A stretch of DNA of 64,000 bases, from contig NZ_JACHFZ010000006.1 of NCBI RefSeq assembly GCF_014202075.1, positions 41,721 through 105,720 on the forward strand, in the 5' to 3' direction. The stretch's first letter is position 1. Each line of letters starts with the position of its first letter. The notes beneath the pieces are model-generated. The model saw only the letters and a list, made by a program, of their open reading frames with translations, made no database searches and was not told the DNA's origin. A program made the translations under genes and the position numbers. This stretch comes from Brevundimonas basaltis (lineage in GTDB: Bacteria > Pseudomonadota > Alphaproteobacteria > Caulobacterales > Caulobacteraceae). Positions 36,286 to 45,733 of the stretch are shown piece by piece.

Positions 36286-37155
36286 TCAGGCGTCGGCGGG
36301 CGCGCCTTGTAGCGATTCTTCCATCTCGAGGAAGGAGGGCTGGGCGGAAGACGGGATGTCGCCGCGGCCGATTTCGACCGAGATCTGCGCCGCATTGCCG
36401 TGCAGGTGGGCGACCAGAACCGACTGGATGATCTTGTAGTAGGAAGCGTCACCGTCCGTGACGTCCTTGAGGCGCGCCGCCAGGGGTCCGACCAGACCGT
36501 AGGCCAGGAAGACGCCGAGAAAGGTTCCGACCAGGGCGCCGCCGATCATGCCGCCCAGAATCTCGGGGGGTTCGGTGATGGCCGCCATGGTCTTGATCAC
36601 GCCCAGCACGGCCGCGACGATGCCGAGGGCCGGGAGGGCGTCCGCCATGTTCTGCAGCGCGTGGGCGGGTCCGAGAGCCTCGTGATGATGCTTCTCCAGT
36701 TGCTTTTCCATGACGTCCTCGATCTGGTGCGGGTCCTCGAGGTTCATGGTCATCATCCGCAGGGTGTCGCAGATGAAGTCGGTGGCGAAGTGATCCTTCA
36801 GCACCTTGGGATATTTCTGGAAGATGGTGCTCTCGGCCGGCTTCTCGATATGGCTCTCGAGGGCGATGACGCCCTTCGATTTCATAGTCTTGGTTAGTTG
36901 GAACAGCAGGCTGAGCAGGTCCTTGTAGTCCTGCTTCTTCCATTTGTTGCCGCCGAACATCCGGCCAAAGCTGCCCACCAGCCCCTTCAGGGTCGCAGGT
37001 GAGTTGGACATGACGAGCGCGGCGATCGCCGCGCCGCCGATCATCATCATCTCGTAGGGCAGGGAGTGCAGGATCACGCCCATCTTGCCGCCGGCGATGG
37101 TGTAGCCGCCGAACACCATGCCGAACAGGAGGACGATGCCGATGATCTGGAACAT
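36286..37155 (-). CDS. motA: Flagellar motor stator protein MotA
   Basis: 289-residue MotA, the proton-channel stator subunit working with MotB. Four spans are seen: IIGIVLLFGMVFGGYTIAGG, YEMMMIGGAAIAALVMSNS, ALGIVAAVLGVIKTMAAI and IGGALVGTFLGVFLAYGLVG, with the long cytoplasmic loop between spans 2 and 3 carrying basic and acidic residues that face the rotor. motB is not adjacent, as is common in Caulobacterales. A palindrome TTAATGATTAA at 37201-37211 upstream contains TTAA half-sites like those of CtrA, but with a 3-base rather than 7-base spacing. Confidence 0.95.
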   Translation of the reverse strand: MFQIIGIVLLFGMVFGGYTIAGGKMGVILHSLPYEMMMIGGAAIAALVMSNSPATLKGLVGSFGRMFGGNKWKKQDYKDLLSLLFQLTKTMKSKGVIALESHIEKPAESTIFQKYPKVLKDHFATDFICDTLRMMTMNLEDPHQIEDVMEKQLEKHHHEALGPAHALQNMADALPALGIVAAVLGVIKTMAAITEPPEILGGMIGGALVGTFLGVFLAYGLVGPLAARLKDVTDGDASYYKIIQSVLVAHLHGNAAQISVEIGRGDIPSSAQPSFLEMEESLQGAPADA

Positions 37156-37231
37156 GAAAGGTCGGGCCGTCCTGAACGTGTGGGAGGCCGACCATCGCCG
37201 TTAATGATTAAGGGGCGGTTGCGACCGGCGG

Positions 37232-39043
37232 TTACAGTCGCGTCTCGCCGTTCAGGATCGCCGCGAGCGCCGCCTCGCTCATTTTCGTGTAGCCGCTGCG
37301 GCCGCCGCGGACGTAGAGCGGTCCATCGACCTTCGCCGGATCGAACCCGTCGGCCACGAGGTCCATCTTGCGGTACTTGAAGGTGCCGGTCGTATCCGCG
37401 GCCTTGATGATGCGCACGAACGCCGGCTGGGCATAGGCCGGCAACTCCTGCTCAGCCCAGTCGGCGAAGACGCGGGCCCCGAACTTGCCGTCGATGACCA
37501 GGGCGACCATGCCGGCCTTGCCGTCGTGGCCCGGCACCGGGACGCCGTAGGCGATCACCTCCTTCACGCCCGGCGCGTCGGCCAGCCGCTGCTCGACCTC
37601 GGCGGTCGACACGTTCTCGCCCTTCCAGCGGAAGGTGTCGCCGATCCGGTCGATGAAATAGGCGTAGCCCTCGCTGTCCTGCTTCATCAGGTCGCCGGTC
37701 CGGAACCAGCGGTCCCCGCGCACGAACACGTCGCGCAGGATTTTCTTCTCCGACGCCGCCTTGTCGGCATAGCCGGAGAAGGCGTGGCGGGTATCGTCAC
37801 CGATGCGGCCGATGGCTTCGCCGACCTCGCCCGCCCTGGCCAGTTGGCACAGGCCGTCGGGGCCGCGCACCGGTTCCTCGGTATCGATGTCGAACCGCAC
37901 CAGGCGGAAATTGATCTGTTTTTTCAGGAAGCCCGGCGCGCGCCCGATCGCCCCCGGCTTGCCGTCGAAATTGAACAGCGAGACATTGCCTTCCGTCGAG
38001 CCGTAGAATTCGAGGATATCCGGCACCGCGAACCGCTTCTGGAAGTCATTCCAGACATCCGGGCGCAGGCCGTTGCCGAATGCCAGGCGCAGCTTGTGGG
38101 CCCGTTCATCCGGGTTCTCGGGGCAGTTGACCAGGTAGCGGCACAGTTCGCCGATGTAGACAAACAGCGTCGCGCCCGAACTCTTCACGTCCGGCCAGAA
38201 ACTCGAGGCCGAGAAGCGTTTGCGCAGCACCAGCTTGCCGCCGTTCAGAAGGGCGGGGCCGATGCCGACGAGGCCGCCGGTCGAATGATACAGCGGCAGG
38301 ACGTTGAAAGTGATGTCTTTGTCCGTGGCGGCGGTGGCTCCGGCGAAGGCGCGCATATAGGTGCGGGCCCGGGCGTGGGTGACCTTGGCCGCCTTGGGCA
38401 GGCCGGTGGTCCCCGAAGTGTAGATGTACAGGGCGGTGTCGCGGTTGGTAAGGCCCGATCGCACCGACCGTGCCGGGCGCACCGAGGAGCCGCCGCGGAC
38501 CGGCTTGTCGAGGCCGCGGCGCTCGTCGGCCTCGTCGGCGTCGGCGAGACCAAGGACCCAGAGCATCAGGTTGCGGCCGGCGTGCGGACGCGCCTCCTCG
38601 ACCCGGCGCCAGCAGTCGGTGTCGGTGACCACCTGGGATGCGTTGGAGATCGACAGGCAGTGGGCGAGGGCGTGGCCGGTCAGGTTGGTGTTGATCAGGG
38701 CGGTGGCGACCCCGACTTTTGAGAACCCGAGCCAGGCCGCAAGGTATTCCGCCCGGTTCAGCATCACCAGGGCGATGGTGTCGCCCCGCTTCAGCCGCCG
38801 GCTCTGGGCCCAGTGGCCAAACCGGTTGGCCATGGCGTCGAGTTCTCGAAACGTCAGCGTCAGCCGGTCGTCCTGAATCGCGACGTGGTCGGGAAATTTG
38901 TCGACGGCTTCTTCCCAGTCGTCACAAACCAGATCGACGCCGTCGAGATCGATCGGCTTGATGCGCTTGAGCAGTCGGCGCAGCCCCTTCGCGAACCGTA
39001 TGTCGCGCCGGATGTTCGCCAACAGCCCCATCGTTCCATCCAC
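37232..39043 (-). CDS. Long-chain acyl-CoA synthetase, FATP (very-long-chain) type
   Basis: 603-residue AMP-forming synthetase. The P-loop motif IYTSGTTGLPKAAKVTH (near residue 210), GNGLRPDVW, LEFYGSTEGN and the hinge motif GDTFRWKGENVSTAEVE identify the adenylate-forming family. The FWGxxEGN-like FYGSTEGN and the segment near DDRLTLTFRELDAMANRFGH match fatty-acid transport protein-type synthetases (FadD-like). The start is ATG at 39043, or at 39031 (MGLLANIRRD). It presumably activates long-chain fatty acids for beta-oxidation or lipid synthesis. Confidence 0.9.
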   Translation of the reverse strand: MDGTMGLLANIRRDIRFAKGLRRLLKRIKPIDLDGVDLVCDDWEEAVDKFPDHVAIQDDRLTLTFRELDAMANRFGHWAQSRRLKRGDTIALVMLNRAEYLAAWLGFSKVGVATALINTNLTGHALAHCLSISNASQVVTDTDCWRRVEEARPHAGRNLMLWVLGLADADEADERRGLDKPVRGGSSVRPARSVRSGLTNRDTALYIYTSGTTGLPKAAKVTHARARTYMRAFAGATAATDKDITFNVLPLYHSTGGLVGIGPALLNGGKLVLRKRFSASSFWPDVKSSGATLFVYIGELCRYLVNCPENPDERAHKLRLAFGNGLRPDVWNDFQKRFAVPDILEFYGSTEGNVSLFNFDGKPGAIGRAPGFLKKQINFRLVRFDIDTEEPVRGPDGLCQLARAGEVGEAIGRIGDDTRHAFSGYADKAASEKKILRDVFVRGDRWFRTGDLMKQDSEGYAYFIDRIGDTFRWKGENVSTAEVEQRLADAPGVKEVIAYGVPVPGHDGKAGMVALVIDGKFGARVFADWAEQELPAYAQPAFVRIIKAADTTGTFKYRKMDLVADGFDPAKVDGPLYVRGGRSGYTKMSEAALAAILNGETRL

Positions 39044-39346
39044 TCCGTCGCAAAAAACCGCCCTACCCGAAGGTGATGAACAAGCCGTGGGGCCCGGTCA
39101 ACCGGCGGGGGAATCCTGAGAGGCGTTGCGGGCCGACTCATGGCGGTTTGTCCGCGAGCGTGGCGCCGAAGCGCCGGTTACGTGACGTCAGGCTCTCGAT
39201 ATATTGCGAAAGTATATCCGCGCCACAAAACAGTACCACAGCAGGCGAAACTGTGTTCACAACAGTGTTTCTTGGGGGCGTAGCGTGGTTAGTGGAACCG
39301 CGATCTTGCAAAATGGTTTTGCTTCCACCGAAATGGAGCAATCAGC
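39044..39346. promoter_or_regulatory. 303-base divergent regulatory region with a dyad and a leader hairpin
   Basis: The gap between the acyl-CoA synthetase (minus) and the 39347 gene (plus) has a much lower G+C content than its surroundings from 39190 on. It contains the dyad ACTGT-N7-ACAGT (39250-39266), a possible operator, and a leader hairpin close to the plus-strand start: GTGGAA/TTCCAC (39292-39297 with 39323-39328) around GCAAAA-TGG-TTTTGC (39308-39322). No protein gene is convincing here. Confidence 0.5.
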
Positions 39347-39898
39347 ATGACCATTACCTACCCCCATGATAGATCTATTCCGAACGGCGCCCTCTCCGAG
39401 GCTGCGCACGAGGAGCCCTACATCCCCGTCTACGCCCGCACCCGCTCCGTCCGGGGCCGCAAGGGCGGCGTGAAGTCGTGGATGATCCTCGCCCCGATCG
39501 GGGTGCTGGTCCTCGGCGGCGCCGCAGTCGCGCTGGTGATGGGCGAGAGCGAAGAAGTCGCCCCGGTTCCGCTGGTCGAGCCGGCCGCCACCGGACCCGT
39601 GTTGCCGACCCAACCGCTGGTCAACGAGATCGCGCCGGTCGAGACCCCGGCCGGCACGCCGATCGAGGCGGCCCCGACTCCCGCTGTGCGCGCCGCGCCC
39701 GCGCCGACGCCCGTTCGCCGCGCCGCGGCGACTCCGGCCCGCCGCGCTGCTCCGGCTCCGGCGACACGCGAGGCGCCCGCCGAACCCGCCGGTCCGCAGC
39801 CCTACACCTCGAGCCTGAACACGACCCCGCCGACGACCGCGCCCGCGACTCCGGCCCCGACGCCCCCGCCGGTGATCATCATCCAGCCCCAGTCCTGA
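39347..39898 (+). CDS. Single-span Pro/Ala-rich membrane protein
   Basis: 183 residues: a 44-residue cytoplasmic N-terminus containing EEPYIPVYARTRSVRGRKGG, one membrane span (SWMILAPIGVLVLGGAAVAL, near 44-63), and a long Pro/Ala/Thr-rich, probably periplasmic tail ending in VIIIQPQS. The architecture is the same as that of the 44163-45101 product. It is followed by a strong terminator, so it is monocistronic. No family recognised; the tail could span the periplasm as in TonB- or Tol-like proteins. Confidence 0.75.
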   Translation: MTITYPHDRSIPNGALSEAAHEEPYIPVYARTRSVRGRKGGVKSWMILAPIGVLVLGGAAVALVMGESEEVAPVPLVEPAATGPVLPTQPLVNEIAPVETPAGTPIEAAPTPAVRAAPAPTPVRRAAATPARRAAPAPATREAPAEPAGPQPYTSSLNTTPPTTAPATPAPTPPPVIIIQPQS

Positions 39899-39920
39899 TA
39901 CCGGTGCGATCCGATGACAG

Positions 39921-39950
39921 CCCCGGCGGAGCGATCCGCCGGGGTCTTTT
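39921..39950 (+). terminator. Intrinsic terminator of the Pro/Ala-rich membrane protein gene
   Basis: Perfect 10-bp stem CCCCGGCGGA/TCCGCCGGGG with a GCGA loop followed by TCTTTT. It ends at the stop codon of the convergent sorbosone-dehydrogenase-like gene. Confidence 0.88.
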
Positions 39951-41278
39951 CATGGCTGCCGGGGGAGCGAAGCCGGCGACACGCGCCAGATCACGTTGCC
40001 GACGTCGTCCGCCACCAACAGGGCCCCGCGCGCGTCGAACTCAACCCCGACCGGCCGTCCCATGGCCTGGTCCCGCTCATTGAGGAAGCCTGTCAGGATG
40101 TCCTCGGGCCCGCCCGCCGGGATGCCCTCGGAGAAGGGCACGAACAGGACGCGATAGCCGTTGCGCGGATTCCGGTTCCACGAGCCGTGCTGGCCGATGA
40201 AGGCGCCACCGCGGTAACGGGCGGGGAACAGGTCTCCCTCGCCGAACGTCAGCCCCAGAGACGCGGTGTGGGCGCCGAGGGCGTAGTCCGGCTTCCGGGC
40301 CCGGGCGACCATGTCCGGATTGGCGGGCTCGACCCGTTCGTCGACGGTCTGGCCGTAGTAACTCCATGGCCAGCCGTAGTGGCCCCCGGGCGTCACAGAC
40401 GTCATGTAGTCTGGCACCAGGTCGTTGCCGAGCTCATCGCGCTCATTGACAGCGACCCAGAGTTGGCCGCTGTCCGGTTGCCACGCCATGCCGACGGGGT
40501 TGCGCAGTCCGGACGCGTAGAGGCGTCGGGCGCCGGTCGCGGGATCGATCTCGAGCACGGCGGCGCGATCGACCTCTTCGTCCATTCCGTTCTCGCCAAT
40601 GTTGGAATTGGACCCGACGCCTACGTAGAGCCGTGATCCGTCCGCGCTGGCGACCAGACTCTTGGTCCAGTGATGGTTCCGGCCGGCAGGCAGTTCGGCG
40701 ACCCTGCGCGGCGGGGCTGTGATCGAGGTCTGGCCGGTCTGGTAGGGGACGGCGACAATGGCGTCGGCGTTGGCGACGTAGAGGGTGTCGCCGACCAGCG
40801 CCATGCCGAACGGCGAAAACAGGTCCTCAAGGAAGGCGGTCTTCGTCTCGGCCACGCCATCGCCGTCGGCGTCGCGCAGCAGGGTGATGCGGTCGGCGCT
40901 GGGGACTCCGGCCCCGGCCTTCTTCATGAACAGGCCCTGGAAGAAGTCTCGCAATCCGCCCCTCCTATCCTCCGGTTTGGGCGGCGCGTTGGATTCCGCC
41001 ACGAGAACATCGCCGTTGGGGAGGCGATAGAGCCAGCGGGGATGGTCCAGCCCGGTCGCGAAGGCCTGGACCCGGAACCCGGGCGCGGGCGTGGGCATGC
41101 GGCCCTCGGGCCAGCCCACCGCCTCGGCGACATTGACGACCGGGATCAGCGATCGTTGGGGCCGCGGCAGCACGGGATCGGGACCATACCCCGCCAGCGG
41201 ATCGAGGGCCTCGCCGCCGCTGCAGCTGACAAGGGCCAGCATAAGGGTGGACGTGACGAGGAGCTTCAGGCGGACCAT
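39950..41278 (-). CDS. Sorbosone-dehydrogenase-like (PQQ sugar dehydrogenase family) lipoprotein
   Basis: 442 residues with a lipoprotein signal (VRLKLLVTSTLMLALVSC). The mature part is a six-bladed propeller of the GDH/L-sorbosone dehydrogenase family: GFRVQAFATGLDHPRWLYRL, NGDVLVAESNAPP, SADRITLLRDADGDGVAE, GRNHHWTKSLVAS, GLRNPVGMAWQPDSGQLWVA and GAFIGQHGSWNR. These proteins use PQQ and calcium to oxidise aldoses or related sugars in the periplasm. The ATG at 41278 has GGAGGG upstream; the frame stays open to 41485 without support. Confidence 0.9.
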   Translation of the reverse strand: MVRLKLLVTSTLMLALVSCSGGEALDPLAGYGPDPVLPRPQRSLIPVVNVAEAVGWPEGRMPTPAPGFRVQAFATGLDHPRWLYRLPNGDVLVAESNAPPKPEDRRGGLRDFFQGLFMKKAGAGVPSADRITLLRDADGDGVAETKTAFLEDLFSPFGMALVGDTLYVANADAIVAVPYQTGQTSITAPPRRVAELPAGRNHHWTKSLVASADGSRLYVGVGSNSNIGENGMDEEVDRAAVLEIDPATGARRLYASGLRNPVGMAWQPDSGQLWVAVNERDELGNDLVPDYMTSVTPGGHYGWPWSYYGQTVDERVEPANPDMVARARKPDYALGAHTASLGLTFGEGDLFPARYRGGAFIGQHGSWNRNPRNGYRVLFVPFSEGIPAGGPEDILTGFLNERDQAMGRPVGVEFDARGALLVADDVGNVIWRVSPASLPRQP

Positions 41279-41354
41279 GGCGCCCTCCGGGGTTGGCTCG
41301 GACCAGACATTATACGCCTTCGTGGAGCCCGTGGCCCAATTCGGCGACTGAGCG

Positions 41355-42257
41355 TCAACGAACCCGGAGATCGCGCGGGGGGCGGATGCGCCGGAATCGG
41401 GCTTCGATGAAAGAGAACGTCCCGAAAGCGATGAAACCCAACGCGATAAGGCCGACGATCCACTCGCCGGCAGTGCGTTGTTCAACCACCTCCAGCGCCG
41501 CCCCGAAGCTGGTCACCTCCGCCGCGCGGGCCCGCCACCCTGCGAGCACCACCAGCCCGGCCAGCGGAAGGTAGGCCAGGCCACGCGCGACATGGCCGAT
41601 GCGAGCCAGGGGGGTCACCCGGCGGCAAGTCGCGACTGAACAGTCGAGGTATTCACTGAAGTCTTCCCGCCATGCCTTGACGACATTGCCGACGCCGATG
41701 CCGAAGATGGTCAATCCGACCGCGATGAGCAGCCAGCGGCCGAACGGGAGATCGAGCACCATGCTGGCCCGCTCCTGACTGCGGGTCACGCCTTCGGAGG
41801 CCTCGGGCGCCCGGGGGCCCGCGAAGAGGGTGAAGGCGGCGAAGGTCAGGGCGGCGTAACTCAGCCCGCTGAACAGCTGCCCCGACCGGGTCCCCAACCC
41901 GTGCAGGGACAACCCCTCATGGTCGGCGTCGAACACCGACTGCAACATTCTCCACACGACGAAGGCCGCCAGGCCCAGACCGACCAGCAGCATCCAGACC
42001 CGCCCCAGCGGTTGTTGCGACAGCCACTCCAGAGCACCCCTGACGCCGACCGCGTCCCCCACCATGTCCAGGGTCGCGAACAGGACCAGAAGACCAACGG
42101 ACAGATAGACGAAGCCGCGGGCGCCATAGCCGATGCGGGCCGCCAGCTCGAGCAGGTCCTGCAGCGGAGGGACCCGACGCAGCAGGGAGGAGCGCTTCCG
42201 GCCGGCGTCGCCGATGCGGGCCAATCGATGTCTGAGAGAGGAGAGGGGGCTTGGCAT
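41355..42257 (-). CDS. DUF1206 domain membrane protein
   Basis: 300 residues with six membrane spans in three pairs, each pair starting with a similar motif: [40 protein letters not shown] and [20 protein letters not shown]. This triplication, with the (A)RxG(Y/H)xARGxxY signature, defines DUF1206, which has no known function. The ATG at 42257 starts [16 protein letters not shown]. Divergent from the ABC transporter genes. Confidence 0.87.
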   Translation of the reverse strand: MPSPLSSLRHRLARIGDAGRKRSSLLRRVPPLQDLLELAARIGYGARGFVYLSVGLLVLFATLDMVGDAVGVRGALEWLSQQPLGRVWMLLVGLGLAAFVVWRMLQSVFDADHEGLSLHGLGTRSGQLFSGLSYAALTFAAFTLFAGPRAPEASEGVTRSQERASMVLDLPFGRWLLIAVGLTIFGIGVGNVVKAWREDFSEYLDCSVATCRRVTPLARIGHVARGLAYLPLAGLVVLAGWRARAAEVTSFGAALEVVEQRTAGEWIVGLIALGFIAFGTFSFIEARFRRIRPPRDLRVR

Positions 42258-42360
42258 CGGGACGCTAACCCCTGAATTCGAATATGGCTCCGCTGGGACC
42301 TCGCCGCCCTTGAGGTGCGGCGGCCGGACGCATATCTGCTGCCGCTCAGGGAGGGCGCGC

Positions 42361-43299
42361 ATGCAGCCTGTGATCTCAATCGAAGGTCTGACCAAGATCT
42401 ACAAGTCGGGTCTTCAGGCCCTGAAACCCATCGATCTGACCATTCGAAAGGGCGAGATCTTCGCCCTGCTTGGTCCCAATGGCGCGGGCAAGACGACGTT
42501 GATCTCGGTGGTGTGCGGCATCGTCACCCCGACGACCGGAACGATCGTGGCCGACGGCCACGACATCCAGTCCGACTATCGCAGCGCCCGCGAGAAGATC
42601 GGTCTGGTGCCGCAGGAGCTGACCACCGACGCCTTCGAGACCGTTCTGGCGACGGTGACCTTCAGTCGCGGTCTGTTCGGCAAGCCCCCGAACCCCGGCC
42701 ATATCGAAAAGACGCTGCGAGACCTGTCGTTGTGGGACAAGCGCAACGACAAGCTGATGACCCTGTCGGGCGGCATGAAGCGGCGGGTGATGATCGCCAA
42801 GGCTCTGAGCCACGAACCCGACATCCTGTTCCTCGACGAGCCGACCGCCGGCGTCGACGTCGAACTGCGCCGCGACATGTGGAATCTGGTGCGCCGCCTG
42901 CGCGACCAGGGCGTGACCATCATCCTGACCACCCACTATATCGAGGAGGCCGAGGAGATGGCCGACCGGGTCGGGGTGATCCTCAAGGGCGAGCTGATCC
43001 TCGTCGAGGACAAAACGGCCCTGATGAAGAAGCTGGGCAAGAAGACCCTGACCCTGAACCTGCAGGACCCGCTCGAGGCCGTGCCGCCGGAACTGGCCGA
43101 ATGGAAGGTCGCCCTCAGGGACGACGGCCACGAGTTGGAATACGTCTTCGACTCCAACCTCGAGAAGACCGGCGTGCCGTCGCTGCTGCGCAAGCTCAGC
43201 GACCTGGGCATCGCCTTCAAGGACCTGAACACCCGTCAGAGTTCGCTCGAGGACATCTTCGTCAGCCTCGTCCACCGCGATACCGGAGCAGCCGCATGA
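42361..43299 (+). CDS. ABC transporter ATP-binding protein (ABC-2 type exporter)
   Basis: 312-residue ATPase: Walker [14 protein letters not shown] loop [14 protein letters not shown], signature [16 protein letters not shown], Walker [14 protein letters not shown] and the H loop [11 protein letters not shown]. The C-terminal 90 residues form the DUF4162-like extension seen in NodI/YadG-type exporters. The ATG at 42361 is well placed. It overlaps the permease gene by ATGA; together they make a NodIJ/YadGH-like exporter of unknown substrate. Confidence 0.95.
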   Translation: MQPVISIEGLTKIYKSGLQALKPIDLTIRKGEIFALLGPNGAGKTTLISVVCGIVTPTTGTIVADGHDIQSDYRSAREKIGLVPQELTTDAFETVLATVTFSRGLFGKPPNPGHIEKTLRDLSLWDKRNDKLMTLSGGMKRRVMIAKALSHEPDILFLDEPTAGVDVELRRDMWNLVRRLRDQGVTIILTTHYIEEAEEMADRVGVILKGELILVEDKTALMKKLGKKTLTLNLQDPLEAVPPELAEWKVALRDDGHELEYVFDSNLEKTGVPSLLRKLSDLGIAFKDLNTRQSSLEDIFVSLVHRDTGAAA

Positions 43300-44069
43300 G
43301 CCTGACCTTCAACGGCTACGGCGTCTGGGCGATCTACCGCTTCGAGATGGCCCGCGCCCTGCGCACCATCTGGCAGTCGCTGGTCACGCCGGTGATCACC
43401 ACCTCGCTGTATTTCGTGGTCTTCGGCTCGGCCATCGGCAGCCGCATGACCGAGATCGACGGCGTGCCCTACGGCGCCTTCATCGTGCCGGGCCTGATCA
43501 TGCTCAGTCTGTTCACCCAGTCGATCTTCAACGCCTCCTTCGGCATCTATTTCCCGAAATTCACCGGCACCATCTACGAACTGCTCTCAGCGCCTGTTTC
43601 CCCGCTCGAGATCGTCCTCGCCTATGTCGGTGCGGCGGCGACCAAGTCGGCGGTTCTGGGCCTGATCATCCTCGCCACGGCGTCCCTGTTCGTGCCGCTG
43701 CAGATCCTGCACCCGGTCGAGATGCTGGCCTTCCTGATCCTGATCTCGACCACCTTCAGCCTGTTCGGCTTCATCATCGGCATCTGGGCCGACGGCTTCG
43801 AACAGCTGCAGATGATCCCCATGCTGGTGGTCACCCCGCTGACCTTCCTCGGCGGCTCCTTCTATTCGATCGACATGCTGCCGGAGGCGTGGCGGACGGT
43901 GACCCTGTTCAACCCGCTGGTCTATCTGATCTCCGGCTTCCGCTGGACCTTCTACGGCAGCGGCGACGTCGGCATCGGGATCAGTCTTGGCGCGACCTTG
44001 GGCTTCCTGGTTATCTGCCTGGTGATCGTCGGATGGATCTTCAGGACCGGGTACCGGCTGAAGAACTAG
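43296..44069 (+). CDS. ABC-2 type transporter permease
   Basis: 257 residues with six spans ([100 protein letters not shown] and [20 protein letters not shown]). The order and the [16 protein letters not shown] segment match the YadH/NodJ family. Translationally coupled to the ATPase gene. Confidence 0.94.
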   Translation: MSLTFNGYGVWAIYRFEMARALRTIWQSLVTPVITTSLYFVVFGSAIGSRMTEIDGVPYGAFIVPGLIMLSLFTQSIFNASFGIYFPKFTGTIYELLSAPVSPLEIVLAYVGAAATKSAVLGLIILATASLFVPLQILHPVEMLAFLILISTTFSLFGFIIGIWADGFEQLQMIPMLVVTPLTFLGGSFYSIDMLPEAWRTVTLFNPLVYLISGFRWTFYGSGDVGIGISLGATLGFLVICLVIVGWIFRTGYRLKN

Positions 44070-44162
44070 GCGGCCGACGCGTCATGAAACCGGCCAGATC
44101 GGTCCGCACTCTGACCGGGTCTTCGCGTTACTGAAGCGCGCCGCGCCGGCGCGGGAGAGTTC

Positions 44163-45101
44163 ATGTCCACCGACAATCAGACGCCCGACGGGTCACCCGT
44201 TCCCTTCGCCCGCCGACCCGTCACCTGGGGCCGCGCGCCGCAGACGGTGTTCCGGGCCGGACCCCTGCCGAGGGGCGAGCGGCTGCCGCCCCTGCCCGAG
44301 ACCCCCAAGCCGGTTCCGGGGCCAACGGCCCGGGCGGGCATTTTCAGCGGCTCGATGATTCCCCAGGCGGCGCCCCGAACCGCCCCGAAGCCCACCCCGG
44401 CTCCGGCTCCGGAAACGACGATCTTGGCTGAAGCGCCGGCGCGGCCCGCCGTTTCGCCGACCGTTGCCGGACCTGACCTGACCGTTCGACCGCTGCCTTC
44501 GGCTGAGCCGACGCCCATGCTCCCACCCGAGCCGATCCCGCGCCTCGCCCCGGTCGCGGCGACGGTCGAGCCTGCCCCGGCCTCCGCCTCCGTCCGGGGT
44601 CGCCCTTCCGGTCGCGCGCCCCTCTACGCCGGGATCGCCGCCGCCGTGATCGGCGTGATAGCTGTCGGCGGATGGATGCTGACCCGTCCGGCTCCGGCTC
44701 CGACTCCGATGGACGGCGCACCCGCGACGGTGTTGGCGGCCGAGGCCGGCCCGGCCACACCGGCTCCGTCCCCGACCGAGGCGCTCCCCGCTGAGGCCGC
44801 GCCGGTTTTGGAGACCCCGGCGCCCGCCTCGCCCGCGCCCGCAGCCCCGCGACCCGCGTCGGATGCCCCCGAGCGACCTGCCGCGACCCCGCCGACGGCC
44901 CCGAATCGACCCGCCGCGGCGCCCGTGCAGACGGCGGAGCCCGCCCCGGCGGCGACCGCCCCTGTCCCTGTCGAACCGCGTATCGAGGTCGTTCCGGCCG
45001 CGCCTGTGGGTCCCCCACCGACCACGGCCGAGCGTCCGCCCTCGGACCCGGACGCGCCGATCGCGACCCGGCCCCAGCCGCTCGAGATGGCGGTGGACTA
45101 G
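44163..45101 (+). CDS. Large Pro/Ala-rich single-span membrane protein
   Basis: 312 residues. The first 155 are Pro/Arg-rich and cytoplasmic (VPFARRPVTWGRAPQTVF, RPLPSAEPTPMLPPEPIPRL). One span (APLYAGIAAAVIGVIAVGGW, near 152-171) leads to a tail of about 140 residues made almost only of Ala, Pro, Glu and Thr. It is built like the 183-residue product at 39347 but shows no close sequence match. An ATG at 44163 follows GGGAGAG. Function unknown; the composition suggests a flexible periplasm-spanning tail. Confidence 0.72.
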   Translation: MSTDNQTPDGSPVPFARRPVTWGRAPQTVFRAGPLPRGERLPPLPETPKPVPGPTARAGIFSGSMIPQAAPRTAPKPTPAPAPETTILAEAPARPAVSPTVAGPDLTVRPLPSAEPTPMLPPEPIPRLAPVAATVEPAPASASVRGRPSGRAPLYAGIAAAVIGVIAVGGWMLTRPAPAPTPMDGAPATVLAAEAGPATPAPSPTEALPAEAAPVLETPAPASPAPAAPRPASDAPERPAATPPTAPNRPAAAPVQTAEPAPAATAPVPVEPRIEVVPAAPVGPPPTTAERPPSDPDAPIATRPQPLEMAVD

Positions 45102-45211
45102 AGCGAAACCGGTTGCGTTGAACGCAGTTCAACCCGGCGCAGAGGTCGCTCCTGCATTGAGTTTGGATCGTTCTCTGGATTCAGGTCCATTCGACCTGAA
45201 GCACAAGTGGT

Positions 45212-45595
45212 CTAGGGGGTCTTGATCGTCAGGTAGTTGCGCTCGACCATACGCCGCAGACCCTCGTAGGCCTCGGCCAGTTCCTCATAGGCCGTGCGCG
45301 CCGACGTCAGGCGCGCGATCTGGTCGGCGGTGGAGGGCGCGCCGGACTCGCTCTGGCGCAGGGCCTCGCCGACCCATTTGACTCGCGCCGTGGCGGTCTG
45401 CACCGCCAGCCGCTGGAACACCGCCGCGTCGATACCGGGCAGCGCGGCGGCGATCACCTCCCGGTTCGCCACGAAGGCGGAGTAGTCGATCTGCTCCAGC
45501 AGTCCGCGCAACCGGCGCTGGTCATGCGGATCGGTGTCCTGCGGCTCGAAGTGGTCCCGCTGACGACGGTAGGTGGAGGTCTGGATGGTCGACAT
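45212..45595 (-). CDS. Hypothetical cytoplasmic helical protein
   Basis: 127 residues, mostly alpha-helical, without signal peptide or membrane span: a charged N-terminus (RRQRDHFEPQDTDPHDQRRL), then RGLLEQIDYSAFVANREVIA and a C-terminal helix pair (RTAYEELAEAYEGLRRMVER). No family recognised. Divergent from the GST-like gene, with 138 bases between the starts. Confidence 0.7.
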   Translation of the reverse strand: MSTIQTSTYRRQRDHFEPQDTDPHDQRRLRGLLEQIDYSAFVANREVIAAALPGIDAAVFQRLAVQTATARVKWVGEALRQSESGAPSTADQIARLTSARTAYEELAEAYEGLRRMVERNYLTIKTP

Positions 45596-45733
45596 CGCGC
45601 CGCTCCAATGGTGGTTGGGACGGAGGGTGCGCCTCGCCGATTAACGAGGGGTTGCGGCGCGGGCTTGCCGCAGGGTCGAAACCCGATTGATCTGGCGACC
45701 CGACCGTCTATCGGTTGTTTGTGGAGACCGACC

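Noticed and set aside
37201..37211. TTAATGATTAA as a CtrA box for motA
   Set aside because: CtrA sites are TTAA-N7-TTAA; here the spacing is 3, so it is noted as a palindrome only.
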